From assembly GCF_031458255.1 (NCBI RefSeq), contig NZ_JAVDYC010000001.1:7550501-7614500 (forward strand): a DNA stretch of 64,000 bases, given 5' to 3'. Every line of letters begins with the position of its first letter. Positions within the stretch are counted from its first letter, which is position 1. The stretch is from Catenuloplanes niger. GTDB lineage: Bacteria; Actinomycetota; Actinomycetes; Mycobacteriales; Micromonosporaceae. The translations under genes and the position numbers were made by a program. Shown here one piece after another: positions 24,628 through 33,045 of the stretch. The notes under the pieces are model-generated. The model had not been told where the DNA came from. It did not search any database and saw only the letters and a list, made by a program, of their open reading frames with translations.

Positions 24628-26322
24628 ATGAGGAGAGCGGTGACCCTCGCACTGGTCCTGGCGGCCTGTGCGGCCTGCACCGACAACCCCCGCGACGGTG
24701 GCACGCCGCCGGACGGGGACATCCGGCAGAACACCGGAGTTATCGCCACCGACCCGGCCGCGTCCCGCGGCCCGGCCCCCGAGGTGCCCGGCGCGACGCC
24801 CGGCGGCACCGTCACCATCTTCCGGGAGACCACGCTGGCCCGGCTGGACCCGCAGCGCATCTCCGCGTTCATGGGCCTGAGCATCTCCCAGCTGTACGCC
24901 CGGCGGCTCACCACCTACGCGGACGACGGCAACGGTACGCTCACGCTCGTCGGCGACCTCGCGGAGACGCCCGGCACGGACGTGCGCGGCGACTGCCGCA
25001 CCTGGGAGTTCCGGATCAAGGAGAACGTGCGGTTCGAGACCGGTGCCCCGGTCACCGCGCGGGACGTCGCGTACGGCATCGCCCGCTCGTTCGACCTGAC
25101 GCTCAGCGGCGGCCCCACGTACCTGCAGGAGTGGCTGGCGGACACCCCGCAGTTCGACACGGTCTACGACTTCGCGGCGGACCGGACCGCGCTGCCGCCC
25201 GGCGTCGAGGTGCCGGACGACCGGACGCTGCGGCTGAGCTTCCCGAAGCCGCACTGCGACCTGCCGTTCGCCGCCGCGCTGCCGGCCACCGCGCCGGTGC
25301 CGGCCGCGGCGGACACCGGCCTCGACTACGACAAGAAGCCGATCGCGACCGGCCCGTACCTGATCGAGGGCCGCACCGGCGACACCGAGCTCCGGCTGGT
25401 CCGCAACCCGCAGTGGGACCCGGCCACGGACGCGGTCCGGCACGCCTACCCGGACCGGTTCACGCTGTCGTTCGGCGCCGACCCGGTCACCCAGACCAAC
25501 CGCATCCTCGCCGCCCAGGGCGCGGACGCGGCCGCGGTCTCGTTCGACGGGGTGCCTCCGTCGCTCATCTCGAAGGTGACCGGCGACGGCCTGCTGCGCT
25601 CGCCGACGCCCCGGCACAGCGTGCTGAACATCAACACCCGGCGGGTCACCGACCTGGCGGTCCGCCGCGCGCTGAACGCGGCCATCGACCGGGAGGACCT
25701 GGTCAAGGCGGTCGGCGGCGCCTCCGTCGCGCGCCCGGTCACCACGCTGCTGGCACCGAGCACGATCGGCTGGCGCGACTACGACGCGTACCCGGGCCCG
25801 GCGTCCCCGGCCGCGGGCATGCCGGAGCTGGTCCTGGCCCACCCGGACGACGCGGAGGGTCAGATCCTGGGCACCGTGCTGGCCAACAGCCTCCGGCGGG
25901 CGGGCTTCCGCATCCTCACCAAGGCGGTCCCGGCCGACGACTTCCTGGCCGACATCAAACGGCCGGACAACCCGTGGGACCTCTACCCGGACCACTGGGC
26001 GCCGGACTGGCCGAGCGGCGCCGCGGTCCTGCCGGCGCTCTACGACGGCCGGGGGATCAAGGCGACCGGCGGCAACAACGGGACGTCCTATCTGGACGCC
26101 CGCCCGCTGGACGCCGAGTTCGACCGGATCCTCGCCATGCCGCTGGACGCGCAGGGCGCGGAGTGGGCGGCCCTGGACGAGAGGATCATGCGGGAGTACG
26201 CGCCGGCGGTGCCGCTCTACGTCGAGCTGACCTGCACGGTGCGCGGCCCGCGGCTGGGCGGCCTCTTCGTCGACGGGGTGATCGGCAGCCCGGCGTTCGT
26301 CAACGCGTTCGTCCGGCCGTGA
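24628..26322 (+). CDS. peptide-type ABC importer substrate-binding lipoprotein (SBP family 5)
   Basis: 564 residues. Signal MRRAVTLALVLAACAAC gives a lipobox (LAAC), so the mature protein is anchored to the outer face of the membrane by a lipid-modified cysteine. The body is a family-5 binding protein: GGTVTIFRETTLARLDPQRIS, FRIKENVRFETGAPVTARDVAYGI (the GxPVTAxDV signature), TGPYLIEG, and LNINTRRVTDLAVRRALNAAIDREDLV. ATG 24628 has AGGAG five bases upstream. It delivers substrate to the two permeases just upstream. No ATP-binding subunit genes follow; a repeat-rich gap does. Substrate is not predictable. Confidence 0.92.
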   Translation: MRRAVTLALVLAACAACTDNPRDGGTPPDGDIRQNTGVIATDPAASRGPAPEVPGATPGGTVTIFRETTLARLDPQRISAFMGLSISQLYARRLTTYADDGNGTLTLVGDLAETPGTDVRGDCRTWEFRIKENVRFETGAPVTARDVAYGIARSFDLTLSGGPTYLQEWLADTPQFDTVYDFAADRTALPPGVEVPDDRTLRLSFPKPHCDLPFAAALPATAPVPAAADTGLDYDKKPIATGPYLIEGRTGDTELRLVRNPQWDPATDAVRHAYPDRFTLSFGADPVTQTNRILAAQGADAAAVSFDGVPPSLISKVTGDGLLRSPTPRHSVLNINTRRVTDLAVRRALNAAIDREDLVKAVGGASVARPVTTLLAPSTIGWRDYDAYPGPASPAAGMPELVLAHPDDAEGQILGTVLANSLRRAGFRILTKAVPADDFLADIKRPDNPWDLYPDHWAPDWPSGAAVLPALYDGRGIKATGGNNGTSYLDARPLDAEFDRILAMPLDAQGAEWAALDERIMREYAPAVPLYVELTCTVRGPRLGGLFVDGVIGSPAFVNAFVRP

Positions 26323-26415
26323 CGACCGAAGATCCGGATCATCGTCCCGCTTCCGGCGGGGGCACCGTCCGCATGCTCCCGCGGGCACCGGTCGTCGCTG
26401 GCGCTCCTCCCTGCC

Positions 26416-26571
26416 GGTCCCGGCGTGGTGAACACCCTGCCGGTCCCGGCGTGGTGAACAGCCCGCCCGTCCGGGCGTGGTGAACACCCTGCCGGGTCCG
26501 GGCGTGGTGAACAGCCCGCCGGTCCCGGCGTGGTGAACAGCCCGCCGGTCCGGGCGTGGTGGACGCCGGCC
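26416..26571. repeat. 26-bp tandem repeat after the binding-protein gene
   Basis: Six units starting at 26416, 26442, 26468, 26495, 26521 and 26547, each close to GGTCCCGGCGTGGTGAACA followed by CCCTGCC or GCCCGCC. One base is inserted between units 3 and 4. The period is not a multiple of three and the units contain stops in some frames, so they are not coding. The whole gap 26323-26670 holds no gene I can support; the remaining parts show no recognisable element. Confidence 0.85.
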
Positions 26572-26670
26572 GGTCCGGTGCGGGGACGCCGGGCCGGCGG
26601 GCCGGGTGACCCCGGCCCGGTCCCGTGCGTTGTCTCCTCGGACCCCGAAACCGAGGAGTGGAGTACAGCG

Positions 26671-26952
26671 ATGTTCATGGTGACCGGGAACGCGGCGGAG
26701 GTGATCCGCCGGCTCGCGGAGCGGGAGCGGGCGCCGGCCGGCGCCGGGTTGCGGATCGCGGCCGACCCGCGGGCGGGCGAGTTGACCGTCGGGCTGTCGC
26801 CGCGGCCGACCCAGGGTGACACGGTGCTGGAGGCGGGTGGCGCGTACCTGTTCCTCTGCCCGGTGGCGCTCCGGGCGCTGGACGACAAGGCGCTGGACGC
26901 GACGATGACGGAGGACGGCGACTTCGATTTCGTCATGGCCGACCAGCCCTGA
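26671..26952 (+). CDS. IscA/HesB-fold protein lacking the cluster-binding cysteines
   Basis: 93 residues. The pattern NAAEVIRRLAERE, AGLRIAADPRAGELTVGLSP, GDTVLEAGGAYLFLCPVALRALDDKALDAT and a C-terminal acidic strand follow the A-type Fe-S carrier fold (FeSC family). The three cysteines that hold the cluster in IscA/HesB (one central, CxC at the end) are absent; the only cysteine is in FLCPVAL. Family members of this kind are common in actinobacteria and have no settled function. ATG 26671 follows purine-rich GGAGTGGAG. The convergent neighbour is ferredoxin reductase, separated by a shared terminator. Confidence 0.7.
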   Translation: MFMVTGNAAEVIRRLAERERAPAGAGLRIAADPRAGELTVGLSPRPTQGDTVLEAGGAYLFLCPVALRALDDKALDATMTEDGDFDFVMADQP

Positions 26953-26973
26953 CGTGAACCCCTCCGGACATGG

Positions 26974-27019
26974 TCGAGGCGTCCGCCGGGCCGCGGGAAC
27001 GGCTCGGCGGACGCCTCGA
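26974..27019. terminator. bidirectional terminator between IscA-like and fprA genes
   Basis: Perfect 15-bp arms TCGAGGCGTCCGCCG (26974-26988) and complement (27005-27019), loop 16 bases, midway between two convergent stop codons. There is no T-run on either side, as is usual in high-GC actinobacteria. Confidence 0.85.
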
Positions 27020-27032
27020 TCGGGAGCGGGGG

Positions 27033-28385
27033 TCAGTGACCGCTGAGGGTGATCATCTCCTCGCGCGGGACGACCTTGATCCGCTTGCGGCCGTGCGGCT
27101 CGCCAAGGCCGATCTCGTGCGCGTCCAGCAGCTGCCAGCCGGCCCAGCTGGTGTGCCGGACGCCCTTGCGGGACAGGTACTCCACGACCGCGTCCGCGTC
27201 GCGCTGGGTCGCCTCCGGCAGCTCGTCCGCGAGCAGACTCTGGACGGTCTCGTTCGCGTCGCCCTTGGTGTGACCGATCAGGCCGACCGGGCCGCGCTTG
27301 ATCCAGCCGGTGACGTACACGCCGGGGATGTGGTTGCCGTCGATGTCCAGCACCCGGCCCGCGTCGTGCGGCACCGTTCCGTTGCGGGTGTCGAACGGCA
27401 GGTCGGCGAGCGGCCGGCTGAGGTAGCCGATGGCCCGGTAGACCGCCTGCACGTCCCAGTCGGTGAACTCGCCGGTGCCGCGCACGTTGCCGTCGCCGGT
27501 CAGCTCCTGCGTCTCGGTCCGCAGCCCGGTGACGCCGGTCTCCGGGTCGCCGAGGATCTCGGCCGGCGCCTGCAGGAAGTGCAGGTGCAGGCGGCGCTTG
27601 CGGTCCTCCCGCGGGTCGCGCATCGCCCAGTTCTGCAGGATGTCCACGCACATCTTGACGTGCCGGGTCTTGCGCATCTCCTCGAGGCTGCCCTCGTCGA
27701 ACTCGATGCCCTCGGGGTGCACGATCACGTCGACGTTGGGGGAGTGGTCCAGCTCGCGCAGCTCCATCGGGGTGAACTTGACCTGCGCCGGGCCGCGCCG
27801 GGAGAACAGGTGCACGTCCGTCACCGGGCTGGCCAGCAGCCCCTGGTAGACGTTGTCCGGGATCTCCGTCTCGAGCAGCTCGTCCGCGGTCTTGGCGAGC
27901 ACCCGGGCGACGTCGACGGCCACGTTGCCGGCGCCGATCACGGCGACCTTGGTGGCGGTCAGCGGCCACTCACGCGGCACGTCCGGGTGGCCGTCGTACC
28001 AGCTGACGAAGTCCGCGGCGCCGAAGCTGCCGGGCAGGTCGACGCCCGGGATGTGCAGCACCCGGTCCTTGTCCGCGCCGGTCGCGAAGATCAGCGCGTC
28101 GTAGAACGGGCGCAGCTCCTCCAGCTTGACGTCCACGCCGTAGTCGACGTTGCCGATGAACCGGATCCGCGGGTTGTCCAGCACCTTGTGCAGGGCGTTG
28201 ATGATTTCCTTGATCCGCGGGTGGTCGGGGGCGACACCGTACCGGATCAGGCCGTACGGCGTGGGCAGCCGGTCAAAGACGTCGACGGTCGCTGTCGGGT
28301 GGTTCTTCGACAGGATGTCGGCCGCGTAGATGCCGGCCGGACCGGCGCCGATGACGGCAACCCGCAGTGGGCGCTGCTCCTCCAT
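27033..28385 (-). CDS. fprA: ferredoxin/adrenodoxin-type NADP reductase, FprA family
   Basis: 450 residues, the length of mycobacterial FprA. FAD site RVAVIGAGPAGIYAADIL at the N-terminus, LPTPYGLIRYGVAPDHPRIK (the adrenodoxin-reductase signature), NADP site VAVIGAGNVAVDVARVL with downstream SRRGPAQVKFTPMELREL, and the C-terminal FAD-contacting VYVTGWIKRGPVGLIGHTKGDANETV. It moves electrons between NADPH and a ferredoxin, for example to P450s or Fe-S proteins. No ferredoxin gene is adjacent. A sequence resembling an IdeR box lies 47 bases upstream of the start, so iron control is plausible. Confidence 0.95.
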   Translation of the reverse strand: MEEQRPLRVAVIGAGPAGIYAADILSKNHPTATVDVFDRLPTPYGLIRYGVAPDHPRIKEIINALHKVLDNPRIRFIGNVDYGVDVKLEELRPFYDALIFATGADKDRVLHIPGVDLPGSFGAADFVSWYDGHPDVPREWPLTATKVAVIGAGNVAVDVARVLAKTADELLETEIPDNVYQGLLASPVTDVHLFSRRGPAQVKFTPMELRELDHSPNVDVIVHPEGIEFDEGSLEEMRKTRHVKMCVDILQNWAMRDPREDRKRRLHLHFLQAPAEILGDPETGVTGLRTETQELTGDGNVRGTGEFTDWDVQAVYRAIGYLSRPLADLPFDTRNGTVPHDAGRVLDIDGNHIPGVYVTGWIKRGPVGLIGHTKGDANETVQSLLADELPEATQRDADAVVEYLSRKGVRHTSWAGWQLLDAHEIGLGEPHGRKRIKVVPREEMITLSGH

Positions 28386-28431
28386 GGTGGGTTTTCCCTC
28401 GCTCGATCGCGCGTAAGTCTGACCGCCCAGG

Positions 28432-28450
28432 TTAGGTCAGCCTTAGTTGG
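28432..28450. promoter_or_regulatory. possible IdeR/DmdR iron box upstream of fprA
   Basis: TTAGGTCAGCCTTAGTTGG matches the actinobacterial IdeR consensus TTAGGTTAGSCTAACCTAA at about 13 of 19 positions, with the left half-site intact. It lies 47-65 bases from the fprA start, where a -10 box TAACCT can be read on the minus strand. Weak right half, so uncertain. Confidence 0.35.
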
Positions 28451-28567
28451 AATCTCGGCACCACCGGGTGTGAGCCTGATCATGTTGAGCTGTTTTCCCA
28501 GCTCAGGGCCGTTTGTTGCCGCTGGGTTTCTGCTCAGTTCGCGGGACGGTACGCCGAACGTGGCGCC

Positions 28568-30817
28568 ATGAGGTTCGAGTCCGTCGACGACGACTACCAG
28601 GTCGAGCACTGGACCCGGCAGATCCGGATGGGCTGCTGGATCGCCATCGTGATCTCGACGGTGGGCGCGGTGCGGGTGTTCCTGGACTGGCCCGAGCCGT
28701 CCCGCTGGCTGGTCCTCGTGATCGGCGCGGCGGTGCTGGCCCAAGCCGGGCTGCTCTGGCTGCCCTGGGCCCGGATCATCCGCCGGCGGCACGCCCGGGA
28801 GTGGCTGTTCCTGTGGTGGCTGCTCGAACTTCCGCTGCTCTACGTCTTCGCCCGCGGAGACGAGGCCGCGCTGGCGATCTTCCCGGCCGGCGCGATCGTC
28901 GTCATGGTGACCGCGGCCGTGCTCTACCCACCGGTCGCGATCGCCGGGCTCGGCGTGCTCTCCGTCGGCGCGTTCCTGACGCTCGCGCACGGCCACCCGG
29001 ACGCCCAGCCGACGATGGTCGCCGGCCTGGTGGCCGTGCTGGTCTCGGTCGTCGCGACCTGCGTGCTCACCGCGCAGGGCCGGCTCGCCCAGGACACCCG
29101 CCGCCGCGCCGCCGAGGACCGCACCGAGGCGCTGCTGCAGAACGCGTCCGACCTGGTGCTGGCGGTCGGCGAGGACGGCGAGGTGACCTACGCCAGCCCG
29201 TCCGCGCGCGAGCTGCTCGGCCGCGACCCGGCCTGGATCACCGGCGACCGGCTCGGCCAGATGGTGCACCCGGAGGACCTGCCGCAGGCGCGCGAGTTCA
29301 TGTCCGCGCTGTTCGCCGGCGGGCGTGAGCACACCGGCCGGATCGAGACGCGGCTGCGGCACGGCGACGGCACCTGGGTCTACACCGAGGCGATCGGCGT
29401 CAACCGGCTCTGCGACCCGAACCTGCGGGCCGCCGTGCTCAGCATCCGCGACGTCGGCGCCCGCAAGTACATGGAGGCGGAGCTGACCCGGCAGGCGTTC
29501 ACGGACTCGCTGACCGGGCTGCCGAACCGCGCGCTCTTCCACGACCGGGTCAGCCACGCGGCGGCCCGGCATCACCGTGAGTCCGGCCGGATCACCCTCA
29601 TGCTGATCGACCTGGACGACTTCAAGCTGGTCAACGACGGTCTCGGGCACACCGCCGGCGACCAGCTGCTGCGGGTGATCGCGCAGCGGCTCTCCGCGCA
29701 GCTGCGCCCGGCGGACACGCTGGCCCGGCTCGGCGGCGACGAGTTCGCGGTGCTGATCGAGGACCTGACCGAGCTCGAGGCCGCGGAGCTGGCCGACCGG
29801 CTGGTCCGCGCGGTCCGCGAACCGGTCACGCTCGGCGTCCGCGACGTCATCTGCACCGCCAGCATCGGCATCTCGGTGATCAAGGCGGGCACGCACGACC
29901 TCGGCGAGGCCGACGAGCTGCTGCGCGACGCGGACCTGGCGATGTACGCGGCGAAGGCGGCCGGCCGGGACGGCTACGCGGTGTTCGACCCGGCCACGCA
30001 CGCGGACGTGCTGGCCGAGGCGGAGCAGCGGGCCGCGCTGGAGCGGGCGCTGCTCGAGGAGCAGTTCGTCGTGCACTACCAGCCGATCGTGGAGCTGCCC
30101 GCGCGCGAGCTGATCGGCTTCGAGGCGCTGGTCCGCTGGAACCATCCGGTCAACGGGCTGGTCGGGCCGCTCACGTTCATCCCGCTCGCGGAGGCGACCG
30201 GGCTGATCGTGCCGCTCGGCCGCTGGGTGCTCGACCAGGCCTGCCGGCAGCTCGCCGCGTGGACCGCCGACCACCCGGAGGCCGCGAAGCTGCGGATGAG
30301 CGTGAACCTCTCACCCCGGCAGTTCCAGCACTCCGGCCTGGTGTCCGAGGTCGCGGGGATCATCGAGCGCACCGGCGTACCGGCCGACAAGCTCGTTCTG
30401 GAGATCACCGAGTCGTTGCTGATGAAGGACACCGAGGCCACCGTCCGTACCCTCGAGGCGCTCAAGGCTCTCGGGGTGCGGCTCGCGGTCGACGACTTCG
30501 GCACCGGGTACTCCTCGCTCAGCTACCTCAAGCGGTTCCCGGTCGACATCCTCAAGATCGACCGTTCGTTCGTGGACGGGATCACCGCGGACGCCGGTGA
30601 CGCCACGCTCGCCGAGGCGGTCGTGCAGCTCGGCCGCACGCTGCAGCTGCAGACCGTGGCCGAGGGCATCGAGACCGCCGACCAGTGGTCCACGCTGCGC
30701 GAGCTCGGCTGCGAGTACGGCCAGGGCTACCTCTTCGCCCGCCCGGTCGCGGCGGACGAGATCGTGCCGTTGATCCGCTCCCGACCCAGTGGCCACGTTG
30801 ACCCCATAGCGGAGTAA
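28568..30817 (+). CDS. membrane PAS-GGDEF-EAL protein (cyclic-di-GMP synthesis/breakdown)
   Basis: 749 residues. About five membrane helices in residues 20-180, a PAS domain (~190-310: LLQNASDLVLAVGEDGEVTYASPSARELLG), a GGDEF domain (~315-480) with intact active site GGDEF at 389-393, and an EAL domain (~495-740) with FEALVRW (E519), NLSPRQF, EITES and DDFGTGYSSLSYLKRFPVDILKIDRSFV. Both catalytic sites look intact, so it may make or degrade c-di-GMP depending on its PAS input. It stops 40 bases before pilB with no terminator, so cotranscription with pilus genes is likely. In pseudomonads the GGDEF-EAL protein FimX controls T4P assembly; a similar role here is inference, and FimX differs in having degenerate sites. 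Confidence 0.93.
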   Translation: MRFESVDDDYQVEHWTRQIRMGCWIAIVISTVGAVRVFLDWPEPSRWLVLVIGAAVLAQAGLLWLPWARIIRRRHAREWLFLWWLLELPLLYVFARGDEAALAIFPAGAIVVMVTAAVLYPPVAIAGLGVLSVGAFLTLAHGHPDAQPTMVAGLVAVLVSVVATCVLTAQGRLAQDTRRRAAEDRTEALLQNASDLVLAVGEDGEVTYASPSARELLGRDPAWITGDRLGQMVHPEDLPQAREFMSALFAGGREHTGRIETRLRHGDGTWVYTEAIGVNRLCDPNLRAAVLSIRDVGARKYMEAELTRQAFTDSLTGLPNRALFHDRVSHAAARHHRESGRITLMLIDLDDFKLVNDGLGHTAGDQLLRVIAQRLSAQLRPADTLARLGGDEFAVLIEDLTELEAAELADRLVRAVREPVTLGVRDVICTASIGISVIKAGTHDLGEADELLRDADLAMYAAKAAGRDGYAVFDPATHADVLAEAEQRAALERALLEEQFVVHYQPIVELPARELIGFEALVRWNHPVNGLVGPLTFIPLAEATGLIVPLGRWVLDQACRQLAAWTADHPEAAKLRMSVNLSPRQFQHSGLVSEVAGIIERTGVPADKLVLEITESLLMKDTEATVRTLEALKALGVRLAVDDFGTGYSSLSYLKRFPVDILKIDRSFVDGITADAGDATLAEAVVQLGRTLQLQTVAEGIETADQWSTLRELGCEYGQGYLFARPVAADEIVPLIRSRPSGHVDPIAE

Positions 30818-30857
30818 ACGCCTCAGGTAGGGCCGTCCGCGGCCGATGAGGGCACCG

Positions 30858-32528
30858 ATGGACCAGACCTTCCGTCCGCTGATGGACGCGCTGAAGCGGC
30901 GTGGCGTCGACCCGCAGATGGTCGACTACGCCGCCGAGGAGGCGGAACGCAGCGGGCGCTCGATGCGCGCGGTGCTGATCAACGACCAGATCGTCACCGA
31001 GCAGGAGCTGACCGCCGCCGCGGCCGACGCGTACGGCGTCCAGACCGTGGACCTGGTCGGCTACCCGATCGAGCAGGCGGCGCTGCAGAAGATCCCACTG
31101 TCGCTGGTCCAGCGGCACCGGGTCATCGGCATCACGATCGAGGGCAACGAGCTCACGGTCGGCGTCACCGACCCGGCCGACGTGGTCGCGCTGGACGACG
31201 TGCGCGCCGCCACCGGCATGGTGATCCGCCCGGTCGTGGTCGCGCGCACCGAGGTCCGCAAGATCATCGAGAAGCTGCAGCGTGAGGAGAGCGACCTCGG
31301 CGACATGGCCGAGGCGCTGCGCGTGGAGCAGCCGTCCTCGATGACCGCGGTCACCTCGGGCGACGAGGACGCGCCGATCGTCCGGTACGTCAACTCGCTG
31401 ATCGAGCAGGCCATCCAGAACCGCGCGTCCGACCTGCACCTCGAACCCAGCGAGACGGACCTGCGCGTGCGCTACCGGATCGACGGCGTGCTGCACGAGG
31501 TCGACACCGTGCCGCAGGCCGTGCAGAGCGCGCTGATCTCCCGCTTGAAGATCATGTCGAACGTCGACATCACCGAGCGCCGCATCCCGCAGAACGGCCG
31601 CATCACGATGCAGCTCAACAACCGCAAGGTCGACCTGCGCGCCGCCACGCTCCCCACGGTCTGGGGCGAGAAGATCGTCCTGCGCGTGCTCGACACCGGC
31701 GGCATCAACCTCGACCTGGCCGGATTCGGCTTCACCGAGGACAACTACGAGCGCTTCTCCGCGTCGTTCGCCAAACCGCACGGCATGCTGCTGGTCACCG
31801 GCCCGACCGGTTCCGGAAAGTCCACCACGCTGTACGCCACGCTCGCGAAGATCAGCAAGCCGACGGTCAACATCATCACGGTCGAGGACCCGGTGGAGTA
31901 CCGGCTGCCCGGCATCAACCAGGTCCAGGTCAACATCAAGGCCGGCCTGACGTTCGCCGCGGTCCTCCCGGCCATCCTGCGCTCCGACCCCGACGTGGTG
32001 CTGATCGGTGAGATCCGGGACGGCACCACCGCCCAGTTCGCGGTCGAGGCCGCGCTCACCGGTCACCTGGTGCTCTCCACGCTGCACACCAACGACGCGC
32101 CCAGCGCCATCGTCCGCCTCACCGAGATGGGCATCGAACCGTTCCTGGTCGGCTCGTCCGTCGACTGCGTCCTCGCCCAGCGCCTCGCCCGCCGCCTCTG
32201 CGACTGGTGCAAGACCGAGTACTACCCGCCCGACGCCGAGCTCGAGGCCGCCCGCTGGCCGTTCGACCAGTGGGACCCGCCCGCCCAGCTCTGGAAGCCG
32301 GTCGGCTGCCGCAGCTGCGCCGGCACCGGCTACAAGGGCCGCCTCGCGGTCCACGAGGTCATGCCGGTCACCGAGGAGATCGAGAAGCTCGCGGTCGCCC
32401 GCGCCCCGGCCAGCGACATCCACGCCGTGGCCCAGGCCCAGGGCATGTTCGACCTGCGCATCGACGGCCTCCTCAAGGCCGCCAACGGCCAGACCTCCAT
32501 CTCCGAGGTCCTCCGCGTCGCCATCTGA
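30858..32528 (+). CDS. pilB: type IV pilus assembly ATPase PilB/GspE family
   Basis: 556 residues. N-terminal MshEN-like domain (~1-150), then the secretion ATPase core: ASDLHLEPSETDLRVRYRIDGVLHEV, Walker A GPTGSGKST at 315-323, Asp box ITVEDPVEYRLPGINQVQVN, Walker B DPDVVLIGEIRD, His box GHLVLSTLHTNDAPSAIVRLTEMG, and a tetracysteine zinc site C448/C451 with C484/C487 (CDWCK, CRSCAG), a hallmark of GspE/PilB extension ATPases. It powers pilin polymerisation at the inner face of the membrane. ATG 30858 chosen because GAGGG is five bases upstream; ATG 30846 would add four residues. N-terminal MshEN domains bind c-di-GMP in some relatives, which would link it to the preceding gene. Confidence 0.94.
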   Translation: MDQTFRPLMDALKRRGVDPQMVDYAAEEAERSGRSMRAVLINDQIVTEQELTAAAADAYGVQTVDLVGYPIEQAALQKIPLSLVQRHRVIGITIEGNELTVGVTDPADVVALDDVRAATGMVIRPVVVARTEVRKIIEKLQREESDLGDMAEALRVEQPSSMTAVTSGDEDAPIVRYVNSLIEQAIQNRASDLHLEPSETDLRVRYRIDGVLHEVDTVPQAVQSALISRLKIMSNVDITERRIPQNGRITMQLNNRKVDLRAATLPTVWGEKIVLRVLDTGGINLDLAGFGFTEDNYERFSASFAKPHGMLLVTGPTGSGKSTTLYATLAKISKPTVNIITVEDPVEYRLPGINQVQVNIKAGLTFAAVLPAILRSDPDVVLIGEIRDGTTAQFAVEAALTGHLVLSTLHTNDAPSAIVRLTEMGIEPFLVGSSVDCVLAQRLARRLCDWCKTEYYPPDAELEAARWPFDQWDPPAQLWKPVGCRSCAGTGYKGRLAVHEVMPVTEEIEKLAVARAPASDIHAVAQAQGMFDLRIDGLLKAANGQTSISEVLRVAI

Positions 32529-32564
32529 CCACCCCGAAACCCACCACCCGCGCGAACAGCGCCG

Positions 32565-32740
32565 TCCGTGTCAGCTGCTGTCCGTGTCAGCTGCTGTCCG
32601 TGTCAGCTGCTGTCCGTGTCAGCTGCTGTCCGTGTCAGCCGCTGTCCTTGTCAGCTCAGCCGCTATCCGCGTCAACTGCTGTCCGCGTCAGCCGCCGTCC
32701 GCGTTAGCTCACCCGCCGTCCGTGTCAGCCGCCGTCGCGT
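32565..32740. repeat. 16-bp tandem repeat downstream of pilB
   Basis: Four to five near-identical units TCCGTGTCAGCTGCTG (from 32565, 32581, 32597, 32613, 32629), followed by about five degenerate units to ~32740. The array begins 37 bases after the pilB stop. The period is not divisible by three, so apparent Cys/Ser/Val-rich frames through it are artefacts. It is the first of three structured blocks in the 1.29-kb pilB-pilT gap. Confidence 0.85.
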
Positions 32741-32872
32741 GTCCGCGGCGGTCGAGGGCGCGCCGATACTGTCCGGCCGGGCACTTCCTGTCCGAAATAT
32801 CGCTGTAAGTCGGTAACGCTGACCGGCGCACGCGCTGCCGGGTCGTGGGTGGAGGACCGGGGGAAGCGAAGC

Positions 32873-32941
32873 GATCATTGACCGATACGAAAGCGAGGTC
32901 AACCGGCGGAGAAAACCGCCGGATTGTATCGATCAATGATC
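32873..32941. other. nested inverted repeat in the pilB-pilT gap
   Basis: Outer arms GATCATTGACCGATAC (32873-32888) and GTATCGATCAATGATC (32926-32941) pair at 15 of 16 positions; inside them sits a second stem CCGGCGG/CCGCCGG (32903-32909 and 32916-32922) with loop AGAAAA. The outer arms are AT-rich in a very GC-rich region. It could be a processed RNA structure, an attenuator, a protein-binding site, or the remains of a small mobile element; no reading frame with coding character is enclosed. Confidence 0.6.
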
Positions 32942-33045
32942 ATCTCACCGGATACCGGGCTGTAGCGGAGTCTGGGACGCGGTGCGGCCTCTCGCAAGCG
33001 GTCGGGGATAAGCTCATATTTCCGGCATTTGGTGCTGTAGCCGTG

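Noticed and set aside
24454-27969. 1171-codon minus-strand frame across the binding-protein and fprA regions
   Set aside because: It crosses real genes in other frames plus the 26-base repeat and shows no domain.
32561-32820. Cys/Ser-rich small protein in frames downstream of pilB
   Set aside because: It arises from the 16-base repeat, whose period rotates through three frames.
32873-32941. Insertion-sequence terminal repeats
   Set aside because: Arms are only 37 bases apart and enclose no transposase; kept only as an unexplained hairpin.
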